Assembly (NCBI GenBank): GCA_026397515.1
Contig: JAPLUU010000007.1
Location: 50,034 to 89,721, forward strand
DNA length: 39,688 nucleotides
Reading direction: 5' to 3'
DNA from: a candidate division SR1 bacterium
GTDB taxonomy: Bacteria; Patescibacteriota; Gracilibacteria; Absconditabacterales; Absconditicoccaceae
Shown here in pieces: positions 1 through 8,089 of this stretch. Position 1 is the first letter of the stretch, and each line of letters begins with the position of its first letter. Position numbers and translations under genes: made by a program. The notes beneath the pieces were generated by a model that made no database searches, had not been told where the DNA came from, and saw nothing but the letters and a program-made list of their open reading frames with translations.

Positions 1-6
1 TAAGAA

Positions 7-870
7 TTATTTACCAAGTATTTTAGCTATTTCAGCTTCAAAAGTTTCTGTAGGATAAGCACCAGCTATCAATGTAGATGTACCTTTTTGATTATCTACA
101 ACGAGATTACCAGGTGTTCCATTGATACCAAAAGCATTACCTTCAGCTACTTGAGCAGCTACTGTTGAAAGTGTTTCTGCACTAGTAAGACAACTAGTAA
201 ATGCAGATTTACTTACACCAAGTCCAACAGCAATTTCAGTTACATTAGCTTCAGTGAATTCAGAAACAGCAAATGCTTTGTCAATATAGCTATAAAATTT
301 ATCAGCACCAGCAAGTTTACCAACACAGACAGCACCTTGAGCTCAGATAGGAGCAGTAGGATGAAGTTGTGGTAATGGCATCTGTCTAAATACCATGTTT
401 ACATCATTAGGATATTTCTTTATAAGATTTTCAATAGTTTGAGCATTATAATGCCTCTTACAGAAAGGACAAAGGAGATCAGAATATTCTATAATAGTAA
501 TTCTAGCATTTTTATTTCCTTTGATATATCCATCTTTTTCAATAGCAGCAAATTTTGATGCATCAGCAACCACAGGAGTTGCATCACTAGCAGTTGTAGT
601 AGGAGCAGCTGTAGGTGTTGTAGTTGTTGTACCTGTTGTTCCCATAGAACCAAGAATTTGATCAAGTGTAGATTTCTGTTGTTGTTTATATGCATCAGCA
701 TTGTATAATTGGACAGCTAATTTCATATTTTCAGATCATCCAACTTTCAAAGTTTCTAACCAAAGTGCATCTCTTTTGAAAAAGGAAACATATATACTGA
801 ACAATAAATTAAGTGCCAAAAGCGCTATAAAAAACATTTTCATGTTTTGTTGTTTTTTTTCTGTAGTCAT
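7..870 (-). CDS. Membrane-anchored DsbA-like thiol-disulfide oxidoreductase
   Basis: 287 codons, stop UAA, with UGA read as Gly twice (in KVGGSEN and PIGAQG). Residues about 10-30 form a single N-terminal membrane anchor. A helical Q/K-rich segment and a low-complexity Thr/Ala/Pro linker (about 75-105) follow, then a thioredoxin-fold DsbA/BdbD-type domain. The redox motif is CPFC at residues 134-137, in YSDLLCPFCKR. A GTPG turn near residue 253 fits the cis-Pro loop next to the active site. Two further cysteines lie in the helical insert, as in many secreted DsbA-like proteins. By family knowledge it would form or isomerise disulfides in exported proteins, and the anchor places it on the outer face of the membrane. 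The next two upstream genes share its anchor/stalk. ATG at 868-870 is chosen because the homologous neighbour starts identically (M-T/A-TEKK). No Shine-Dalgarno is visible. Confidence 0.9.
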
Positions 871-891
871 AAGAACAAAAATTATCAAAAT

Positions 892-956
892 AAAATAAGA
901 CGCAGAAATTTTCTAAAAGAAAATTTAACGTCGTATCTATCCAGCACAGCTGGATA
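892..956 (-). repeat. Two-hairpin intergenic element, copy A
   Basis: On the plus strand it starts AAAATAAGACG. An AAATTTTCT/AGAAAATTT hairpin is closed by GACG/CGTC, and a TATCCAGC-aca-GCTGGATA hairpin follows. Read on the minus strand it lies just 3' of the 960-1280 gene and ends CGTCTTATTTTATTTT, so it may act as a terminator. Similar elements occur at 13338-13400 and 14631-14693 with different arm sequences that still pair. Confidence 0.6.
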
Positions 957-959
957 AAA

Positions 960-1280
960 TTACTTCGCTACCGTAGGTTGAACTTCTAATGGTGTAGTGG
1001 TACCAGCTGTAGGTGTTGTAGTGTCAGCTGTAGGTGTCACTGTAGGTGCATTCATGCTACCCAAAATCTGATCCAAGGTAGTTTTTTGTTGCTGAACATA
1101 TGCAGGCGATGTATATAATTGTTCTGCCTTAGCCATATTTGCAGCTCCTCAAGCTTTCATTGTTTCTAACCAAAGTGCATCATGTTTGAAAAATGCGACA
1201 TATACTCCAAGTAATACATTAAGTACCAAAAGAGCTATAACCAACATTTTCATATTTTCATATTTCTTTTCTGTAGCCAT
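960..1280 (-). CDS. Small membrane-anchored stalk protein, paralogue of the DsbA-like anchor
   Basis: 106 residues, stop UAA, one UGA-Gly (MKAGGAAN). Nearly the whole N-terminal 75 residues match the N-terminus of the neighbouring DsbA-like protein: TEKK start, one membrane helix, ALWLET, and QQQKxTLDQILGSM. Instead of a thioredoxin domain it ends in a Pro/Thr/Val-rich tail. It is therefore a duplicated anchor without the catalytic domain. Its function is unknown. It could pair with or space the DsbA-like protein at the membrane, but that is inference. It lies in the same orientation in a three-gene group and is separated from the next gene only by the two-hairpin element. The identity of the start is supported by alignment of the two paralogues. 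Confidence 0.75.
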
Positions 1281-1338
1281 AATAAGTAATTATTAAAATA
1301 AAATAATACAGTAAAATATACCATCATATACATCAACA

Positions 1339-1725
1339 CTATTTTGTTACTGTAGGCGCTACTGTAGGAGCAGCTGTTGTTGTAGTTGTAGGAACTGCAG
1401 CTTGTTGAGCAGCTCATCCTCCTTGATACATTTGTAATGCTTGTTCAATTTGTTGTTTTTGTTGTGCTTTAAAAGCATCTGATTTGTAAATTTGTTGAAC
1501 CATCTTATAATTATCACGTCCACCTACTTTGTCAGCTTCTACATGTGCTTGATGAAACACTACACAAGCAAGAAGAATTGTGTTAACGATAAGAAGAATA
1601 CCCATGAAACAATGTTTCATTTTACCACAACATCCCATACCCATACCACAACTATCTTTTGCTGATAGTTTTTTAGTTTCTACCATTACAGCAGGTGCTT
1701 TAGTTACTTTTTTTGTAAATACCAT
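1339..1725 (-). CDS. Cys-rich small membrane protein with Q-rich stalk
   Basis: 128 residues, stop UAG, one UGA-Gly. A lysine-rich N-terminus leads to a cluster of cysteines and methionines (CGMGMGCCGKMKHC, about 26-39), then a membrane helix (about 41-58), a helical QQ-rich stalk and a Thr/Ala/Pro tail ending PTVTK. The stalk (QIYKSDAFKAQQKQQIEQAL) resembles the two downstream genes, so this is a more distant third member of the anchor/stalk set. The Cys/Met cluster on the presumed inner side could bind metal, but this is a guess from composition only. On the minus strand TATGAT (1732-1737) lies 6 nt before the ATG, which suggests a leaderless or very short-leader mRNA. Confidence 0.7.
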
Positions 1726-1755
1726 TTTTTAATCATATTAAAAATCTAAAAAAAA

Positions 1756-1772
1756 CTTATCACGAAGATAAG
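1756..1772 (-). terminator. Small hairpin with minus-strand T tract
   Basis: CTTATC-acgaa-GATAAG with eight A residues on its left, so the minus strand reads hairpin plus U tract. It lies upstream of the 1339-1725 gene and no minus-strand gene ends here. It may insulate the two divergent genes or be chance in AT-rich DNA. Confidence 0.3.
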
Positions 1773-1880
1773 CATTTTAGCAATCAAAACAAGTTTTTAG
1801 ACAGATAAAAATAAAGTTTGAATTGACAAAATTAAAAAAATAGAATAAAAAAAAATAAGTATGAATAAAAAAAATAAGTA

Positions 1881-1909
1881 TTGACTTATTATATAAAATA
1901 TGTATTCAT
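1881..1909 (+). promoter_or_regulatory. Possible promoter for the 1926 gene
   Basis: TTGACT at 1881-1886 is a good -35. The best-spaced -10 candidates (TATTCA at 1903-1908, or nearby AT-rich hexamers) are weak. It lies 17-45 nt before the ATG at 1926. Confidence 0.35.
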
Positions 1910-1925
1910 ATAAAAAAAATAAAAT

Positions 1926-2618
1926 ATGATAAATAAAAATCTAAGTGCAGACAAGTGGATAGAACACTTTATCGCTAGTATCAAAAAAGAATCCATAAAC
2001 ATCGGAAATCTTTACAGAGCGGAGCTCAAAATAATACTCATCGTATTACCTTTAATAGAAAAAGGAAACAAAGAGCAAATCAGGCAGATAAGAAATTTTC
2101 TGATGAACAAACTTCACGTCATAATAGATATGGAGTTGCTCAGAGCAAGAAATGATCAAAAGAATGCAATGATATTGTCCGTTGAAATGATAAACAATAT
2201 TTTTGTTCTTGAATGTATAACTGAAAATCAGTTGCAGAAAATCAAAGAGTTTCTTGAAAATGAGCTCAAAAGAGAAAAAGAAAAACGGGGAAACCTTTTG
2301 GAATATTCGCTCAAAAAACAGCTAGGAGATAAAATCTCCGATAGAATTTATTTCGAAAAGCCAATAGATATTCACACAATAGCAGAAATAGAAAGAGATA
2401 TTTTGAACTGTTATTTAGAAGAGTGTCTTGACCTGGAGCATAACAATGTCGCTGAAAAAAATATAAGTGACATAATAATAAACCATTATAACGGTGAGGG
2501 ATATGAAAATAAAACGATAAAAAAGAATTCTTTCATCTTTTTCAAAGACAAACGATCAAAACTCGTTAGTCTGAGCTGGTATCCACACAGAATATTAATT
2601 TCAAGCAATTTTTGATAA
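1926..2618 (+). CDS. Uncharacterised helical protein
   Basis: 230 residues. The last two codons are TGA TAA, so under code 25 the protein ends ...SNFG. Under the standard code it would end one residue earlier, so the gene is robust to either reading. No signal peptide or membrane helix is seen. The sequence is predicted mostly helical, charged, with heptad-like Leu/Ile spacing between residues 50 and 125 (ELKREKEKRGNLLEYSLKK region). I do not recognise a family. There are few glycines and no internal UGA. It is a single gene between the divergent anchor group and the convergent rarA, with its own candidate promoter and a shared terminator. Confidence 0.65.
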
Positions 2619-2627
2619 AAAAAATAG

Positions 2628-2656
2628 GAAGGAATGTTTTATTCCTTCTTTTTTTA
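2628..2656. terminator. Bidirectional terminator between the 1926 gene and rarA
   Basis: GAAGGAAT (2628-2635), loop gtttt, ATTCCTTC (2641-2648), then a run of T on the plus strand and A/T-rich sequence with T runs on the minus strand. It follows the plus-strand stop at 2618 directly and overlaps the last codons of rarA on the minus strand. Confidence 0.8.
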
Positions 2657-3850
2657 TTCTACGATATATTTTCTTCACAACAATTCTTTGGGAAAATGCT
2701 CTTGATCTTTGGCACTTGGATCATCATGGAAATATTTATATCATGTGCCATATCATTCATCTTTCATCAGTTGTGTAGGAGCATTACGTAAATGAAAAGG
2801 AACAGGCAAATTTCCATATTTTTGTACATCAGCTTGTGTAGCCAAATCTATACGATAGGTGATATTGTTTTTTTTGGCTTGAGCTAAATAGATAGCGAGT
2901 TGAAAAAGGAATATCCTACATTCTGGCATTCAAATTTTGGCGACGGCATCATAAACTTGATTGGCAAGTAACAATGCATTATTGTCTGCAGGTCATATAT
3001 CTTCAGATGCAAAACGTAGAAGTCTTCTCGCAAGATACAAAGGGTCTTCACCTCACATCAGCATCCTTTGAATTCGATAACAAGCAGCATCAGGATTAGA
3101 ATCACGAAGTGATTTGTGGATAGCAGAGATGATATTATAATGTTCTTCACCGTCTCTATCATAATACACTGTTTTCTGTCACGCCTGAAGAATAATCTGG
3201 TCAGTGAGCACCCCATCTTTTGCAAAAAATATCGCTGATTCAAGAATATTTAATGCATTACGAAGATCTCAGTTGCCGAGTTTACTTATGAGAAGAAGAT
3301 ATTCATCGGTAAGGGAAATATTCGGATGTTTTTTGAGAATCAGAGGAAATTGTTTTTTGATAAAATCAAATATTTCTTGATCTGATAATTTTTCAAAGAC
3401 AAAAACTCTACATCTACTGAGTAGCGCATTATTGACGGTGAAACTAGGATTTTCTGTAGTTGCTCAAATAAGGATAACAGTACCTTTTTCTACATAAGGA
3501 AGCAAAGTATCTTGTTGTGCTTTATTTCGACGATGAATTTCATCCAAAAATATAATAGTAGATTTTCCATATTGATTATTGAGTTTGGCTTGATCAACAA
3601 GTTTGAGTAAATCATCTTTTTTGCTCGTTACTCAAGAAAGCGTAAAAAAATCTGCTTGCAGTGTTTCCGAAATAATATGTGCTATAGTGGTTTTTCCACA
3701 CCCAGGAGGACCTCGAAAAATCATGGAAGGAACTTTGCCTGATTCCAAAAAAACACTTAATGGTTTACCGGGTCACACAAGATGTGATTGTCAGATAAAA
3801 TCTTTTAAGCTTTGTGGTCTCACATATGATGAAAGCGGTTCAAATGCCAT
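2654..3850 (-). CDS. rarA: Replication-associated recombination protein A (AAA+ ATPase)
   Basis: 398 residues, the usual size of RarA/MgsA/WRNIP1. Visible motifs are a Walker [10 protein letters not shown] near residue 46, Walker [10 protein letters not shown] near 95, sensor GATTENPSF, and the RarA-specific [14 protein letters not shown] and SEDIG regions. The family acts at stalled forks with SSB and is related to clamp-loader subunits. At least ten UGA codons sit on conserved glycines: DFIGQSHLVGPG (two), GNGDLR, IGATTENP, MGGEDP, DIGPAD and KIGMPE among them. This is one of the best proofs in the window that UGA means glycine. The start ATG gives the standard N-terminus [12 protein letters not shown]. 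The gene stands alone and converges on the 1926 gene. Confidence 0.95.
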
Positions 3851-3974
3851 AGAAATTAATGAATAATGAAAAGTGAACGATAAACGATATAGGATATAGC
3901 TTAGGATAAACTATTGTCTGATTATAATAGTCATATAAAAGTAATTCCCACATTTTCCATTATTTTGTTTTATT

Positions 3975-4367
3975 TTATTCTGTCTCTGTAGTTAATTTTT
4001 GTTTTTCTCATTCAAGTTCCATTTGATCTATTTTATTTGCTATTTTATCATCTTGATATAGTCGAACTTTTACTTCTCCCACTTCATCGATATCTAAAAC
4101 ATCAGCAGATTGGATAATTCCAATCTTTTTATCACTGATAGTAAGGACATAATTAAGTTTATTATTTGCCCCAAGAAAACATTCAATACCGATTCACTGA
4201 ATATCATATTCACCTGGATAATCTATCAAAGCATATGCCAATTTATCATAACGCATATCAGCACCAGGTTCTAACGCTAGATTAATATATTTAGGATCTG
4301 CAGTTTCAAATCCAAAAAGCAATTTGTTTTCGATAAGAAAACCATTTTTACACGTAATTTTTACCAT
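3975..4367 (-). CDS. Small protein resembling a partial metallo-beta-lactamase-like fold
   Basis: 130 residues, stop UAA, UGA-Gly in DIQGIGIE and ELEGEK. The order of elements (ITCKNGFLI, then YPGEYDIQGIGIECF, then VLTISDKKIGIIQSADVL) is like the N-terminal strands of the MBL-fold Zn-dependent hydrolase-like proteins that are common in CPR genomes. The HxHxDH metal motif is absent and the length is about half that family's. It may be a truncated, non-catalytic relative. The C-terminus is a charged helix (LYQDDKIANKIDQMELEGE). The assignment rests on recalled motif similarity only. It lies between rarA and a secreted protein gene in the same direction. Confidence 0.5.
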
Positions 4368-4405
4368 TTTTCTCTATATTTAAGTAATAAAATTATTTAT
4401 GATTA

Positions 4406-4471
4406 GTCATCCTGAGCCAAGTCGAAGGATATAATAATATTCACTATATTCTTCATTTCATTCAGAATGAC
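4406..4471. repeat. Imperfect palindrome GTCATcCTGAG...AGAATGAC
   Basis: A 66-nt imperfect inverted repeat with ends GTCAT/ATGAC and an inner GTCGAAGGATAT/ATATTCTTC pairing. A diverged copy lies at 37096-37158. Such CATTCTGAG-type palindromes are widespread intergenic repeats in bacteria. Confidence 0.6.
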
Positions 4472-4480
4472 AAGTAATTT

Positions 4481-5185
4481 TTATCAAAAGAAGTTAGGAT
4501 TGATCAAACGTAGAATCACTCCTGATGCACCAAGCAATGCAATAGCGATAACGACATTCATAATCATTTTTCTTCATCCACTTGGATTTCCTGTAGCAAT
4601 CATAATACCCCCGACGATAATCAACACAAAAGAAGTAATAAGGATCAAAGTAACGAGTATTTTAGTTAAACTTCACATCAAAGTAGGAAACGCCGTTGCT
4701 CACGTAACTCACGTTTCATCAGGACTTGGCGTTGATGTTCCATCTTCAATACACTTCCCGATAAAGGGGACAGACGTATTGAGTTGAATCCCACAACACA
4801 CTCCAGGATCAGAACAAGATTTACAAACATCATTAATATTTTTGTATCAATCTTTACACCTACATCACATGCCAAGAGAATCATTTTCAGCATTAGGATC
4901 GTTTATAAGTTTTATATTTGTACCAACAACCGTACATCAACCAGGTGAACTTGAAGTAGGTGGCGTAGATGGAGTTACTATAGGTTGTCAACTAGTTTGA
5001 TTTGGGTCCATAGTTGTAGGTTCAGGTTGGACTGGCGTCGTTCAATTTCATCATCGAGAATCATAAGTACCTGGAGTAGGATTTGATCATAAATTAATAG
5101 TTGGTCAGTTTTGTGCAAATGAATAATTTCCTAATCACAAAAAAGCAATACTAAACAAAGCGATGAGAAGAAAATATTTTTTCAT
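4481..5185 (-). CDS. Cys-rich secreted protein with two C-terminal membrane helices
   Basis: 234 residues, with about 15 UGA-glycines and the end TGA TAA (...NPNFFG). A signal peptide (residues 1-24, ending SFAQN) precedes a Pro/Thr/Ser-rich linker. A cysteine-rich segment (about 85-135; CTVVG, CRCKDG, CKSCSDPGVCC, GKCIEDG) follows, and then two hydrophobic helices near the C-terminus separated by a short GNPSGGRK loop. The last part resembles TrbC/VirB2-type pilin-like tails often attached to CPR secreted proteins; that comparison is from memory. The cysteines suggest disulfides outside the cell, which would fit the DsbA-like protein nearby. Start chosen for the signal peptide MKKYFLLIALFS. 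Confidence 0.7.
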
Positions 5186-5206
5186 AGAAAAGTATAGGGT
5201 ATAAAA

Positions 5207-5653
5207 CTATGCTATCATTTTATTGATAATCTCGTTCACCAATCAACCATCTACTTGTCATTTATAGTTGGCCATCAATTCTTTCATCAGTAATCATCTC
5301 TGAGTTCTAAGGTCAGTTATATTGTTATCAGATACAAGTTTTTTGATAAGTTCTGTCGTTTGTTCTTTAGTCATCATAGCAGGAAGATAGAATTCGAGAA
5401 GAAGTTTTTTTTGTTTTTCTATCTCTAAATCTTCTAGTTTATCTGCTTTTTCCAAAAATCACATAGTTTCAAGAATTTCTTTGACTTCTTTTTTGAGGAT
5501 ACCGAGAATATCAGCATCTTCTAGATCTTTTTGAAGTTCTATTTTCTTATTTGTGATCTTAGCAAGTATGAGATTCAAAACAGTTTTTTTCGTCTCCCGT
5601 TTATTTTTCATTGCCTCCTTATAATCATTGGTTAATTGCTCCAAAAGAGTCAT
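5207..5653 (-). CDS. yqeY: GatB/YqeY domain protein
   Basis: 148 residues, the normal YqeY length, stop UAG. It starts MTLLEQLTNDYKEAMKNK, followed by the hallmark RETKKTVLNLILAKI and, toward the C-terminus, LPAMMTKEQTTELIKKLV and LMKELMANYKGQVDG. The family shares the helical tail domain of GatB, the amidotransferase subunit that makes Gln-tRNA/Asn-tRNA, but stand-alone YqeY has no firmly established role. UGA encodes Gly at ETMGFLEK, TQRGLL, YKGQ and DGGL. It is directly followed upstream by tRNA-Leu, with 27 nt between. Confidence 0.9.
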
Positions 5654-5680
5654 ATATGGGAATTAGATAGTAAATATAAT

Positions 5681-5761
5681 TACTCAGGAGGGGACTCGAA
5701 CCCCCAAGCCTTACGGCATACGAACCTCAATCGTACATGTATACCATTCCATCACCTGAGC
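5681..5761 (-). tRNA. tRNA-Leu (anticodon GAG)
   Basis: 81-nt class II tRNA. The acceptor GCTCAGG pairs with CCTGAGT, the D-arm holds GGAATGGTATAC, the anticodon stem TACGA/TCGTA encloses TTGAGGT (anticodon GAG, reads CUU/CUC), the variable arm is GCC-gtaa-GGC, and the T-loop is TTCGAGT. The discriminator base is A. The 3' CCA is not encoded. The first acceptor pair is G-U. Confidence 0.93.
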
Positions 5762-5803
5762 ATAGCTGGACCAAGAGTAGTAATTCTTGGCCAAGAATCA
5801 AGA

Positions 5804-6382
5804 TTATTGTCAGACAATGACTTTGGAAGCTATAATAACTCTTATATCATCACCTTTATGATAAACAAATCCCCTCTCAAACTCTTTAATGATTTTTCCT
5901 TTCAACTGTTCATCCTCTACTGGTTCTAGACTTACCGGTTCATGCAAAAACGAATCAGGAACAAGTCATAAAGATTCTATAGACTTGATATGTAAGTGTT
6001 CAAGTGTTTTCAAAAATTTATTATAGACCATCTGAACTCATTTTGTGAGCGGATCTTCTCTATGTTCGTCCGTAATATTTTCCAAGGATTTTCTGAGATC
6101 TTCGATAAACGGCAAAAACTTTTTGACGACAGCAACCAATGAATCAATCTCCATAGTATGACTAGATTCTTTGATCTGCCTTTGATATCTATCAAAATCT
6201 GTTTTAAGATTGATATATTCATACTGCGATCTTTTTGCTATCTCTTCAAGTTCTGATTTCTCTTTTTCCAATTGAATGATTTTCTGTTCAAGTTCTTGAT
6301 ATATTTTATCATCTTGCTGGTGGTGTGCTGCTTCAAGTTTTGCCTCCAAATCATCTACCGGTTTTTTTTCTTCTTTTTTCAT
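5804..6382 (-). CDS. grpE: GrpE nucleotide exchange factor
   Basis: 192 residues. A charged N-terminal coiled coil (residues 1-65) leads to the GrpE signature region: EYINLKTDFDRYQRQ, FLPFIEDLRKSLEN, then the C-terminal beta part GFVYHKGDDIRVIIASKV. GrpE releases ADP from DnaK during chaperone cycling. UGA is Gly at TKGVQMVY, SLGLVPD and near the end (VIVGQ-stop). No dnaK or dnaJ is visible in this window, unlike the usual hrcA-grpE-dnaK-dnaJ order. It lies between tRNA-Leu and the M15 peptidase on the same strand. The hairpin CCAAGA/TCTTGG at 5771-5790, just after its stop, has no T tract. Confidence 0.92.
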
Positions 6383-6429
6383 TACACAAACATAGTTATA
6401 AAATAAATTTAATTCGTAATTTGTAATTT

Positions 6430-7248
6430 TTAATTCGTAATTGTTTTGTAGTATTCGGCAAAGGTCTGATTATTGTCTGCGAGTAGTTTAGCAAGTTCAG
6501 TTCAAAGATATCTTCGATGTCGTCATTCGACTATTTTACCATCAATCTCCACTCATTTTTGATAGGTATTGTGAAAACCATAATCAGCAGCATTGGCTTT
6601 GAGCCAGTCAGAATATTTATTGGGATAGGCTGCATCGAGTGAATATCATTTTCCTCATTTAGTAATCACCTTGAGATCAAGAGCTAATCACGCTTGATGT
6701 TCACTAGTACCTATGGATGCACATTTAAACAACGAACATCATTGTTTGATGAGATAATTCTGGAATCAGACACTTCTCCATGCGCTTGATATATATAATT
6801 TATCGCCACTAAATGCATTTCGGAAATGCCAAGCTAAATCAGCAAAATGTGTACCAGCTTCTGCTCTCAGTTTGAAAGTTTTCGAATTATTGGCTGTGAA
6901 ATTGGAGTCGATAGGAAGCAAATCTGTCGGTGTATAGGTAGAATCGTCGAAAGGATGATCAGTATTCAAATATTTTTGGAAAGAATCATCACTATCAAAA
7001 TCAAATCCAGCTGTTTGATGGTGTTCTACTCAAAAGCTAGGAACTATAGTATTATCAATAGGAGAACTCATACCATCGGTATCTATCGTAGCAACAATAC
7101 GAACGGGAGCTTTGACTTTAGTTTGTACTAGCATTGGTAATGAAGGAGTAGCAGCCTGCGCATAGTTTTGTACCAACGCAAAAAACAATAATGCAAATGC
7201 AAAGGTAAAAAATCATGTCAAAAGTACTATCCTGATACGTTGTCCCAC
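6430..7248 (-). CDS. D-alanyl-D-alanine carboxypeptidase, M15B (VanY-like)
   Basis: About 272 residues with a GTG start. Motifs of the M15B zinc peptidases are present: SSAWRS, then SEHQAGLALDL (the SxHxxGxAxD zinc motif), then NAADYGFHN, and a terminal VEGRHRRYLG carrying the last zinc histidine. The family trims the terminal D-Ala of peptidoglycan stems outside the membrane. The N-terminus after the chosen GTG (GQRIRIVLLTGFFTFAFA) is a good signal peptide/anchor ending QNYAQA. No ATG lies in frame near it, and the open frame runs further upstream, so the exact start is uncertain. UGA-Gly occurs in AGLALDL, ITKGGK, YQKGVE, VEGRH and YLGTE. Confidence 0.85.
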
Positions 7249-7329
7249 AATAATTTTACATACAATAAAATCAGTCAGCCAATATATACATAATCCACTT
7301 GGTTTTTCAAAGTTATTTACGTCTCAATT

Positions 7330-7358
7330 AAAAAAAACTCCTAACAATACGTCAGGAG
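7330..7358 (-). terminator. Terminator after the thymidylate-kinase-like gene
   Basis: On the minus strand CTCCT-GACGTATTGTT-AGGAG is followed by eight T residues. It lies about 25 nt past the stop of the 7383-7979 gene and before the M15 peptidase. Confidence 0.8.
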
Positions 7359-7382
7359 GTGTAAAATAAAAAAATGTAAGAA

Positions 7383-7979
7383 TTAATCGGTAATTTGAAA
7401 TTTTTCATTAATCAAATGCCAAATAGTTTGATGAACTTCGGGTACAGGTTGATTTGCATTGATAATATTCCAATCAAACTTCTTAGCAAGATCCAAGTGA
7501 ACGGCTCTTACTTTATTGGTAAGCTCAGCATCCTGTTCATGTTTATGATTTGCTTCTATACCAGAGACAAATCTCTCACCGTCAAATAAGATACAAAGAT
7601 CCTCTCCAAGAAGATGACCATTAAGTCTGATAAGAAAATCTTGATCAACACCAGCACCAACACCCCAACAAATACCTGTTCCCTTATAATCTTCCGCTAT
7701 AATCCACGTACCAGCTTCAAGTCTTTGTTTCAATATAGGTTCATATTGAGTTCTATTGAAAGCATGACACATTTGAAATTCACGGGGAGAAAATTTATAA
7801 GGATTTCCCTGTCTAAGATATTCATTGAGCATTACACCGGATGGTTCCAAATCATAGACACCATACTTGAGAAATTCTGCATTTATCCCATGTTCCTTTA
7901 ATTTTTCAATCAACAATTTTATCTGAGTAGTTTTACCCAAATTATTGATTCCATACAAAACGATGAATTTTCCTTTCAT
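7383..7979 (-). CDS. tmk: Thymidylate-kinase-like P-loop nucleotide kinase
   Basis: 198 residues, stop UAA. The P-loop is GINNLGKTT near residue 10. Further Tmk-like features are RTQYEPILKQRL, the acidic WIIAEDYKGTG where Tmk has DRY, and FDGERFVSG...HEQD matching the LID/DxE region. Tmk phosphorylates dTMP to dTDP. The DRY-to-DYKG change means a related dNMP kinase cannot be excluded. Start at MKGKFIVLYG puts the P-loop in the usual place; the frame is open 31 codons further upstream, but that stretch is AT-rich and hydrophobic and is rejected. None of its roughly 17 glycines uses UGA, unlike most neighbours. Confidence 0.8.
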   Translation of the reverse strand: MKGKFIVLYGINNLGKTTQIKLLIEKLKEHGINAEFLKYGVYDLEPSGVMLNEYLRQGNPYKFSPREFQMCHAFNRTQYEPILKQRLEAGTWIIAEDYKGTGICWGVGAGVDQDFLIRLNGHLLGEDLCILFDGERFVSGIEANHKHEQDAELTNKVRAVHLDLAKKFDWNIINANQPVPEVHQTIWHLINEKFQITD

Positions 7980-8089
7980 ATACTTTGATTTAGAGGTAAA
8001 TATTTTTGTTTTATATTTACGTAATATCAAAAAAGACAAGAAAGTCAAGAAAATAAGAAAATTAATACACATACTAAAGATATGGCATA

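Noticed and set aside
2654-3850. UGA as tryptophan (code 4) or selenocysteine
   Set aside because: UGA positions match invariant glycines, not Trp or redox Cys, and there are far too many for selenocysteine; UGG is used for Trp.
3603-3866. Plus-strand open frame inside rarA
   Set aside because: Antisense shadow of a clear rarA gene.
7980-8072. Upstream extension of the thymidylate-kinase-like protein
   Set aside because: Would add 31 AT-rich hydrophobic residues before a P-loop that already sits at the usual distance from MKGKF.
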